This document shows positions 55,800 to 64,000 of a stretch of 64,000 nt of DNA, in pieces. Each line of letters opens with the position of its first letter. Within the stretch, counting starts at the first letter, position 1. The notes under the pieces are model-generated. The model made no database searches. It saw only the letters and a program-made list of their open reading frames with translations, and was not told the origin of the DNA. The DNA is taken from contig NC_090442.1 of assembly GCF_031143425.1 (NCBI RefSeq), positions 423,415,776 through 423,479,775 of the forward strand, given 5' to 3'. The stretch comes from Pleurodeles waltl (taxonomy: Eukaryota; Chordata; Amphibia; Caudata; Salamandridae). A program made the position numbers and the translations under genes.

Positions 55800-57015
55800 T
55801 ATGTTCCCCCAAGTCTCCCGATAAAAATGATACCTCACTTGTGTGGGTAGGCCTAGCGCCCGCGACAGGAAATGCCCCAAAACGCAACGTGGACACATCC
55901 CATTTTTTGACAGAAAACAGAGGTGTTTTTTGCAAAGTGCCTACCTGTAGATTTTGGCCTCTAGCTCAGCCGGCACCTAGGGAAACCTACCAAACCTGTG
56001 CATTTTTGAAAACTAGAGTTCTAGGGGAATCCAAGATGGGGTGACTTGTGGGGCTCTGACCAGGTTCTGTTACCCAGAATCCTTTGCAAACCTCAAAAGT
56101 TGGCTAAAAAAACATGTTTTCCTCACATTTCGGTGACAGAAAGTGCTGGAATCTGAGAGGAGCCACAAATGCCCTCCCACCCAGCGTTCCCCCAAGTCTC
56201 CCGATAAAAATGATACCTCACTTGTGTGGGTAGGCCTAGTGCCTGCTACAGCAAATGCCCCAAAACACACCATGGACACATCCCATTTTTTGACAGAAAA
56301 CAGGTGTTTTTTGCAAAGTGCCTACCTGTAGATTTTGGCCTCTAGCTCAGCCGGCACCTAGGGAAACCTACCAAACCTGTACATTTTTTAAAACTAGAGA
56401 CCTAGGGGAATCCAAGATGGGGTGACTTGTGGGGCTCTGACCAGGTTCTGTTACCCAGAATCCTTTGCAAACCTCATAATTTGGCCAAAAAAACACGTTT
56501 TCCTCACATTTTGGTGACAGAAAGTTCTAGAATCTGAGAGGAGCCACAAATTTCCTTCCACCCAGCGCTCCCCCAAGTCTCCCAATAAAAATGATACCTC
56601 ACTTGTGTGGGTAGGCCTAGCGCCCGTGACAGGAAATGCCCCAAAACACAACGTGGACACATCCCATTTTTTGACAGAAAACAGAGGTGTTTTTTGCAAA
56701 GTGCCTACCTGTAGATTTTGGCCTCTAGCTCAGCCGGCACCTAGGGAAACCTACCAAACCTGTGCATTTTTTAAAACTAGAGACCTAGGGGAATCCACGA
56801 TGGAGTGACTTGTGGGGCTCTGACCAGGTTCTGTTACCCAGAAGCCTTTGCAAACCTAAAAATTTGGCTAACAAAACACGTTTTCCTCACATTTCGGTGA
56901 CAGAAAGTTCTGGAATCTGAGAGGAGGTACAAATTTCCTTCCACCCAGCGTTCCCCCAGGTCTCCCGATAAAAATGATACCTCACTTGTGTGGGTGGGCC
57001 AGGTGCCTGCAACAG
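55800..57015. repeat. ~382-bp subterminal tandem repeat of piggyBac, about 3.3 units
   Basis: CCTCACATTT recurs at 56121, 56502 and 56885, and GATAAAAATGATACCTCACT at about 55819, 56201, 56583 and 56966. The same unit, diverged, is in the older fragment at 51650-52500, so the array belongs to the family. ORFs of ~60-80 codons repeat with the unit and are not genes. Confidence 0.9.
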
Positions 57016-58000
57016 AAAAAGGCCACAAACTTGGAGAGATTATGGGGATAGCACAGCGAGTTGATGAGCACATATGCTTCTTTTATACATCTTTAAGCTG
57101 ACTCTGCTTTGGGGACCCACACAAGTGAGGTGTAATTTTACTTGGGAGACTGAGGGGAACGCTGGGGAGTAGGAATTTTGTGCTGGAGCGGTGATCGTAC
57201 AAACGAAAGTCAGGAAAATTTGCTTTTTTTAAGCAAATTTTGAGGTTTGCAGAGGAGTCTGGGTAAGAAAATGGTGGGGGATCCACGCAAGCCACACCTC
57301 CATGGACTCCTTGGGGTGTCTAGTTTTAAAAAATGTCTGGGTTTGGTAGGTTTCCCTAGATGAAGACCGCACCCAGGACCAAAAACATAGGTGCCCCCTC
57401 CCCACCAAACACAGGTAGTTTTGTAATGTATCATTTTGATGTGTCCACATACGTCTGTGATGTGCCAACCACTAAAATTGTGAAAAGAAACGCACTAAGG
57501 TTATGTGAAAAAGACCCCTCACCCACCAACCAAGTTTGTGGTATGCTTCATCATCGGGGTCCCACCTGAGACACCTAGCGTGTCACAAGTGTGCTGCGAC
57601 ACCTGATTACAGCAGAGCAGGTTTTTTTATTTTTACCACACATACTGGTTGGATTTGGCACGAGGGTGAGTGATGGTTCAGTAGATCAAATTTTATTAAC
57701 AAGAGATTTCACAAAAGTGAAATGCACTGGTAATAACTGAAAGGCCAAAAAACGGAACCAATGACTCACAGCTCGTGAGCTGTAAAGCCACGGCAAGGCA
57801 CCAACCGCTTTACAGTCCATTCACACACCTTTCATACATGACATGCACAAGACCATTCACGCCCGCAGCCACGGGCCCAGCACATTACAACACTTGCATC
57901 GACAGACAGTGCCAGTCAAGGGCCCATCACTTTCATACGCCCACATGCCTGATACAGCAATCACACCAGCTGATGAGTGTGTGGACTGGCGTTTGGCTGG
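57016..58000. other. piggyBac non-coding region between left array and minisatellite
   Basis: Includes an inverted-orientation stretch related to the left repeat (GGGACCCACACAAGTGAGGT near 57113, CTAGTTTTAAAAAATGTC near 57319), suggesting an inversion or opposed repeat, then unremarkable sequence. No gene seen. Confidence 0.5.
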
Positions 58001-58205
58001 CACCGCTAGCCAAGCGCCACCCCACCCATTCCTCCAGCCAAGCGCCACCCCACGCACCCGGCCAGCCATGCGCCATCCCAAGCACACCGCCAGCCAAGCG
58101 CCACACCACCCATACCGCCAGCCAAGCGCCACCCCACGCACATCGCCAGCCAAGCGCCACCCCAAGCACACCGCCAGCCAAGCGCCACCCCACGCACACC
58201 GCCAT
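58000..58205. repeat. ~27-bp minisatellite CGCCAGCCAAGCGCCACCCC
   Basis: About eight units of GCCAGCCAAGCGCCACCCCA plus a short variable CGCACAC spacer. It lies just beyond the transposase stop on its 3' side and produces artefact ORFs on both strands. Confidence 0.85.
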
Positions 58206-58356
58206 CACTTTTTTTTTGTTTATAAACAACAAAGAAACCACTAACTAATTATAAAATAAGTACAAAACTACAAACACAAAAGCTGTAACTAAATACATGA
58301 CAGTAATGCCAACCGTGAAACTGAACAAATGAAAATATAAAACAGGCAGTTTACGC

Positions 58357-60145
58357 TCACAGTATTTCCCAAAACATTTTCCTAGTGTGGTAACTTCTAA
58401 AACAGCGGGGCACACACAGCCCAAGCTTTGAAGGGCATTCGGGGCAGTACATCCGGCTCTCCCTCCGGGTTGCTCTCCGGGCACATACTCTACATTTCTT
58501 TGTGGGCAAGTCTTTTTTGGGAGTGGGAGGAATGTGATCTGGAAAGTGGAGATCTTTCAATCTAGCTACTTCCTCCACCACTTCTACTCTAGGAACTCTT
58601 GCCCGTTCCACCACAATCAGGCTCTCTATCACTAACTCCTGAAATTTAACAAATGTCATCCTTGACTCAGGTGAACAATCCTTGAACACAATAAAAGCAT
58701 TAAAAGTTGCCAAATGAAATAAATGTAGGGCCAACTTTTTATACCACACGCAAGACTTACGAAGAGCAGTGTAAGGTTCCAACCTCTGATCTACTCTATC
58801 AACACCACCCATGTGCCTATTGTAGTCCAAAATGCACGCAGGTTTGCGCACTTCCGCAACCTGACCCCAAACAGTCACAGGGGAAGTACTCTCATTATGG
58901 ATGGTAGATAGCATGTACCCATCCCTCCTGTCTGAACATTTCAGAGCTAGCAGCTCATTATTCCGCAAGGCACTGCACTGTCCCCTCTCAAGTTTTTTAC
59001 AGACAAGCTCCCTTGGATAGCCTTTCCGGTTAGAACGGATTGTGCCACAAGCAACAGTGTCCACTCTAAACAACTCCTTGAACAACTGCACTCCAGTGTA
59101 GAAATTATCTACGTACAAATGGTGACCTTTGTTAAACAGTCATCTACCAAGTTCCCACACAATTTTTTCACTAAGTCCAAAAGTGGCCGAACAACCAGGA
59201 GGGTCAATACTGGAATCCCTACCAGTGTAGACCTGGAAATTATACACATATCCTGTACTGCTTTCTGACAGCATATACAATTTAATCCCATACCATGCCC
59301 TCTTACTAGGAATGTACTGCTTAAAAACTAAACGCCCCTTGAAAAGGACCAAAGACTCGTCCACACTTATCTCTTTGCCTGGAACATAGACCTCTGAAAA
59401 CCGATATACAAAATGATCAAGGACAGGCCTAATCTTAAAAAGACGGTCACAATCAGGGTGATCTCGTGGCAAGGCTAAAGCATTGTCTACAAACTGCAGC
59501 ATACGAAGAAGCAAATAGCGATTACGTGTCCTAGTTGCAGTAAATATAGCCGTTGCAATCAAGGGACTAGTAGACCAATAAGAAGCCAGTGATGGCTTCC
59601 TGATCAACCCCATCAAAAAAGTCATACCTAAAAACTTTTTCATCTCTTTCAGATATCTGGGAACCCACTAAGTAGCTCTAGACTGAGGCCTAAGTCTGGC
59701 AGCGTTGTCCCTCAAATATTGCTCTGCATTCAAATTAGTCTGCTCCACAATCTCTTCCAAAAATACATCGTCCATAAACAAGTGAAAGAAATGGACAGGC
59801 AAAAAGTTTTCCGTATTGACTCTACACCCTGGGAGACCAGTAAATGCAGGTAACTGGCTGCTCCATGTTTGGGGCAATCCCGGTGTAAGGGCTTCTAATG
59901 GGAAACCCTTCAGCCCCAGGCTGCTGCACTCTTGGCACATCAATGTCCTCCTCTAAAACAGGCCCTTCATCTGCACTGAGAGTAGCTTCCTCATCAGAAG
60001 AATATTCTCGGACAGAAAACTCACTGCCAGGATCTCTCACTTCCTCCTCTGCCTCAGATGCAGAATCAGTCTCGTAATCATGGTCTGAAGACGACTCAAA
60101 GAGCATGCCAACAACCTGCTGAGTGGTCACTCTGTGGCTAGCCAT
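58357..60145 (-). pseudogene. piggyBac transposase, degenerate
   Basis: Starts MASHRVTTQQVVGMLFESSS at 60145 with an acidic N-terminus, then frame-shifts near 59900. The DDE core (DDE_Tnp_1_7 type) follows: FLPVHFFHLFMDDVFLEEIV, EISVDESLVLFKGRLVFKQY (first Asp), HHLYVDNFYTGVQLF (second Asp) and NRHMGGVDRVDQ (third Asp). A Cys-rich C-terminus (CRVCARRATRRESRMYCPEC) follows, as needed for TIR binding. Defects: one frameshift, TAG near 59670 and TGA near 59138. About 596 codons, normal for the family (~594). It cuts out piggyBac elements at TTAA without footprint; this copy is inactive as read. Confidence 0.9.
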
Positions 60146-60181
60146 GATCCTCACTAACAACAAATGGATTGCCAACAACAA

Positions 60182-60655
60182 CTAGCACTAAAATAAGTAA
60201 TAAACAAAGTGTAGCTTTATCACAAAGAGTTATGTACTAAAAAACTATACCACTCACTTGCCTGAAAAAGCTAATCACCAGCAACTACTCGGCACAGACA
60301 CAGCAATCACCAATGATATCCCACTAAAAGGAAAAAAGAAAAAAGAAAATTAGACATATGACAACACAAATATCATTGTGCTCAAATCTAAGGACAATTT
60401 CACACATAATACTGCATTTAGTACACCACCTACAAACATGTCATTCATGCATGTCAACAATACTCCTTTGGAGTAAATTGCTTTCACTTACCTAAAACAT
60501 GCAACTATGCAAACTACTGCCAAAACCGCAAGGATCCACAGCAAACGAAGCAAAAGCTTTGAACTAGAACAAAAAGAAGAAATAAACTATTATAATCACA
60601 AATACAAATACTTCGCCAGTTGACAAACACCCCACCACCAAGAACTTAGAAATTG
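60182..60655. other. piggyBac 5' non-coding region
   Basis: AT-rich sequence upstream of the transposase start, where its promoter should lie. No confident TATA box or coding signal. Confidence 0.45.
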
Positions 60656-61320
60656 TCCCTGGTGCCTAAGTGGCTTCTGCCCCACTAGGAGGCAGATGGG
60701 GGCAGATCAGCCTATTTCTTTTTAGGCCCAAGTGGGGCAGAAATGGCCAACAGCTCTGTACCCTTTTTGGGAGGGGGGGGGCCTTGCCAAAGGGGGCAAA
60801 TGGGGTTGCCCCCAGAACAAAAAAAAAAAGGGAACCAAAAAAAAAATCTCTGACATCTTGGTGTCTTCTGCCCCCCTTGGGGCAGATGGGCCTAAAAAAA
60901 ATAGGCTGATCTGCCTCCAAGGTGGGCAGGAATGGCCATCACTAACGTGCCCTCTTTGGGTGCGACCCTTGCCAAAGGTGCCACCCCCCCCCACAAAACA
61001 CACACACAAACACAGGATCCCTGGTGCCTAAGTGGATTCTGCCCCCCTTGGGGGCAGATGGGCGTAAAAAAAGTTGTCCGATCTGCCCCCAAGGGGGGCA
61101 GAAATGGCCAACAGCTCTGTGCCCCCTTTAGGGGGCACCCCCAGCACTAAACAAAAAAAGGGGAACCAAATCAAAAATCCTGCCGTATTGGTGGTTTCTG
61201 CCCTCCTTGGGGCAGATGGGCCTACAAACATAGGCCCATCTGCCCCCAGGAGGGGCAGAGATGGCCAATACGAAATTTAAACACACAAAACACACACACC
61301 TTACAATCCCTGGCGCCTAG
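60656..61320. repeat. Four palindromic GC-rich units at the piggyBac right side
   Basis: Units spaced about 165-195 bp begin near 60672, 60865, 61034 and 61195. Each is a hairpin of the type TTCTGCCCCCCTTGGGGGCA ... TGCCCCCAAGGGGGGCAGAA around an AT-rich loop, followed by AATGGCCAACAGCTC. Strong cruciform potential. The ORFs here on both strands are repeat artefacts. Confidence 0.85.
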
Positions 61321-61729
61321 TGGGGATTCCTGCCCTCGATCGTGGAGCAGGAATCCACTGAAAACAGGCACAGGGGGAAAGGAAAAACCCTTTCCTTTCC
61401 CCCTGTGTCTGTTTCTCCCCCAAACCTCCAAAGAGGGAAGGACTCACCTGCGAGTCCTCTTTTGCCGACACGCTGGAAGCAAATGGCTTCCAGCGCGTCC
61501 CTCAGCAATATTTGATGATGTTGGCGCGCTGTGAGCACGCTGACGTCATCGGATTGCCGAGGGAGGGGCGGGGTGGAAGTGGAAGGGATTCCCCTTCCAT
61601 CCACGACCACGGGGTGTCGGTGGGGGGCCCACGGAGGAGCGCTAGCTCTCCCCCGTGGCCAGGGTGCAGGACGAGGTGATCTTGTTGCCTTGGACGAGAT
61701 CATCTCGTCCAAGGCACCGTACCGGTTAA

Positions 61730-62720
61730 GGTTGGAATTAAATCAGGGGGGTTTCTTTTCCCTTTGAGTAGCTTTGGACCTGGACACAGGAAGGACTTGG
61801 TCCAAAGAAGTTGTGATCCAATCAAAGGGTAGCTGAAGTGACTGAGTCAATTAGGTCAGGTTTATTGGCCTGTAAGACAGTAGACCAATACTCCATATTA
61901 AGCTGAGACCAGCAACGTTCCCATCTCGGACCCTGTGGTAGAGTTCAGCGAGCCGAAGGAATTATCAGAGAAAAATGGAGTAAAAAGTGGTTCGACCAGG
62001 TTAAGGGGATGGGAGTCTGCACCTGGAGGAAATCCAAGTTAGTAAACAAAAGTCAGGAGTGTGGCCTTTTTTATGGGTAGACCCTTTTAGTAGCAGGGCC
62101 ACTAAATCCGATAACACGTTCTTGGAGGCCGCATTGTTAGCTAAATCAGAATGTAAATTAAAATCTCGGAGTATGGTAAAATTGGCCCTGTTTACAGCTA
62201 AATCTGAAACCAAGTTCAGAAGAGTTTGCAAAAATTGCATGTAAGAGCTTGGTGGCCTATACAGTAAAATACCGTAAAAGGTGAATGTGGGTGTCAAAGT
62301 CAACGTGAAGAGAAGACTTTCACAGTTCCCCCCCAAAGGGAGAGAAAGTGCCCTTTAGATTGTCTCTGTAAATGGTAGTGATTCCCTGTCCCCTGCTTTC
62401 TCAGACCAGTCTCATCGTAACTGGAAGGAAGAGCTTGCACCACATAAGGAGTGGAGTTTTCAATACCAGGTCTCGGTGAGGAAGAGAATATCAAGGGCAA
62501 AGTCACTTAATAATGAGAAAATATCTAATTTGTGCACTGCCAAGGAGTGGCAATTGACCAAAGACGTGCGCCATTCTGTGAAAGAGGGTCACCTTTCCTC
62601 CAGAAGTGGGTGAAAGCCACAACACTTGCAGATTAGGGAAGCAAGTCTGGGATTGATAGAGTGAGAGTAGGAGTTGGTTAAAAACTGGAAGATCTTGCAA
62701 TTGACTGTCTGTGTAGCATA
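61730..62720 (-). pseudogene. L2/CR1 LINE endonuclease part, broken
   Basis: Minus-strand pieces: 62001-62336 (GILLYRPPSSYMQFLQTLLN, ILRDFNLHSDLANNAASKNV) match the middle of a LINE apurinic endonuclease, with DFN in its usual place. 62300-62720 carries upstream parts in other frames. It joins the RT linker at 54738 across the piggyBac insertion. Confidence 0.75.
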
Positions 62721-63083
62721 CCTTTATTGAAGAGGAAGAGGCATAATCCCTGGCCCCAGCCGGATGCTGATAGGAGCAGACGGGCTTGCCTTTGGCGTGC
62801 CAACGGCTCCCCAGCTGCGTCCTTCATTAATGGGAGACCAGTCGTAACACTAGAGCACATGGCATAGTAAAAATGACAAATAAAAATGTCCCAAATCAGT
62901 CAAACAAGTTGTGGCTGATTAAACCCCCCTTCACATTGTGCAAAATGTGCCCCAAACTAAAATAAGTCAGCAAAGCAAATTCCATAAAATCACACTTTGA
63001 GCAGCAGTTTTACAGATTTTCACCTCCCCTTTGACGCCAGTTCAAGCACTTGTCCGCAGCATCCTTCATTCATGGAAGGCCAG
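62721..63083. other. No recognised gene
   Basis: Mixed sequence with a short duplicated motif (TCCTTCATTAATGGGAGACC near 62820 and TCCTTCATTCATGGAAGGCC near 63061), the second copy directly preceding the LTR. No coding signal. Confidence 0.4.
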
Positions 63084-64000
63084 TGTAGGACGTTGGTTCT
63101 GTATGTACTATTTCAAAGTAAGGAATAGTATGCAGAGTCCAAGGGTTCCCCTTAGAGGTAAGATAGTGGCAAAAAGAGATAATACTAATGCTCTATTTTG
63201 TGGTAGTGTGGCCGAGCAGTAGGCTTATCAATGGAGTAGTGTTAAGCATTTGTTGTACATACCCACAGGCAATAAATGAGGAACACACACTTAGAGACAA
63301 TTCCAGGCCAATAGGTTTTTGTATAGAAAAATATATTTTCTTAGTTTATTTTAAGAACCACAGGTTCAAATTCTACATGTAATACTTTGCATGAAAGGTA
63401 TTGCAGGTAAGTACTTTAGGAACTTTGAATAGTCACAATAGCATATATACTTTTCAAATAAAACACATATAGCTATTTTAAAATTAGACACAGTGCAATT
63501 TTCACAGTTCCTAGGGGAGGTAAGTAATTGTTAGTTCTTGCAGGTAAGTAAACCACCTACGGGGTTCAAGTTTGGGTCCAAGGTAGCCCACCGTTGGGGG
63601 TTCAGAGCAACCCCAAAGTTACCACACCAGTAGCTCAGGGCCGGTCAGGTGCAGAGTTCAAAGTGGTGCCCAAAACGCATAGGCTTCAATGGAGAAGGGG
63701 GTGCCCCGGTTCCAGTCTGCCAGCAGGTAAGTACCCGTGTCTTCGGAGGGCAGACCAGGGGGGTTTTGTAGGGCACCGGGGGGGACACAAGTTAGCACAG
63801 GAAGTACACCCTCAGCAGCACGGGGCGGATGGGTGCAGTGTGCAAACACACGTCGGGTTTTCAATTGGAATCAATGGGAGATCAAGGGGTCTCTTCAGCG
63901 ATGCAGGCAGGCAAGGGGGGGGCTCCTCGAGGTAGCCACCACCTGGGCAAGGGAGAGGGCCTCCTGGGGGTCACTCCTGCACTGGAGTTCCGATCCTTCA
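63084..64000 (-). repeat. Older diverged LTR of the gag-only family, cut by window end
   Basis: Starts TGTAGGACGTTGGTTCTGTA and follows the 37788-38710 sequence base for base with many substitutions and small indels (for example AATAGTATGCAGAGTCC versus AATAGCATGCACAGAGTCC). Whether it is a solo LTR or part of a full copy lies beyond the window. Confidence 0.9.

Larger units (their letters stand above)
54743..61725. mobile_element. piggyBac element, ~7 kb, inserted at TTAA in an L2 LINE
   Basis: TTAA at 54739-54742 and 61726-61729 flanks the element. Ends are CCCCTTCGCTGCCAGGCC at the left and, read inward from the right, CCGGTACGGTGCCTTGGACG, an imperfect inverted pair. Removing the element and one TTAA makes the minus-strand L2 sequence continuous from endonuclease to the RT linker. 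The element holds a degenerate transposase on the minus strand, a ~382-bp subterminal tandem array on the left, a ~27-bp minisatellite, and palindromic GC-rich tandem units on the right. Confidence 0.88.

Noticed and set aside
57775..58248. ORFs over the 27-bp minisatellite, one of 157 codons
   Set aside because: Repeat-driven low-complexity sequence on both strands, outside the transposase frame.
1..64000. Host genes, tRNA or rRNA genes
   Set aside because: No exon series outside mobile elements and no tRNA or rRNA signature was recognised. Small non-coding RNAs cannot be excluded by eye.

Overview
This window looks like intergenic or intronic DNA from a very large vertebrate genome. I suspect a salamander or newt: transposons are nested inside transposons, there are class I endogenous retrovirus remains, Harbinger, piggyBac and L2/CR1 LINE copies, and long LTRs with almost no unique sequence between them. 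The species is an inference from this repeat style, not something the sequence proves. I see no host protein-coding gene, tRNA, rRNA or CRISPR array. Every convincing coding region belongs to a mobile element.

Layout. (1) Positions 1-6416: the right part of a Harbinger (PIF) element, copy A. It has a minus-strand HARBI1-type transposase exon running off the left edge, a plus-strand three-exon Myb/trihelix gene ending in GC-rich coding-type minisatellites, and a small minus-strand exon near the right end that can splice in phase to the transposase exon. (2) Positions 6421-7450: LTR-like DNA with eight CCAAT-bearing direct repeats. (3) Positions 7451-12237: a 5'-deleted second Harbinger (copy B) with an expanded 82-bp minisatellite. 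(4) Positions 12238-29438: a decayed endogenous retrovirus (gag, pro, RT, RNase H, integrase, env, on the plus strand). It is split by a complete third Harbinger (copy C, 17144-23860) and probably by another insert (24693-25430). (5) Positions 29439-37510: a minus-strand L2/CR1-like LINE whose 5' side is about 4.8 tandem copies of a ~1.03-kb monomer. (6) Positions 37788-45944: a young LTR retrotransposon with ~2.68-kb LTRs, a GATCG target duplication, and one intact 802-residue ORF (Gag, zinc knuckle, altered retropepsin, two membrane spans) but no RT or integrase. (7) Positions 46000-50620: mostly AT-rich DNA with three MITEs and a small tandem duplication. (8) Positions 50617-62720: an old piggyBac fragment, L2 fragments, and a ~7-kb piggyBac (54743-61725) inserted precisely at TTAA inside a minus-strand L2 copy. 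(9) Positions 63084-64000: an older, diverged LTR of the same family as (6), cut by the window end.

Most interesting system. Comparing the three Harbinger copies suggests a three-gene element: a first Myb-like gene (+), the HARBI1 transposase (-), and a second Myb-like gene (+) with an 11-residue-repeat tail lying inside the first intron of the transposase gene on the opposite strand. The second notable system is the Gag-protease-membrane LTR element, which appears recently mobile although it encodes no polymerase and so must borrow one.
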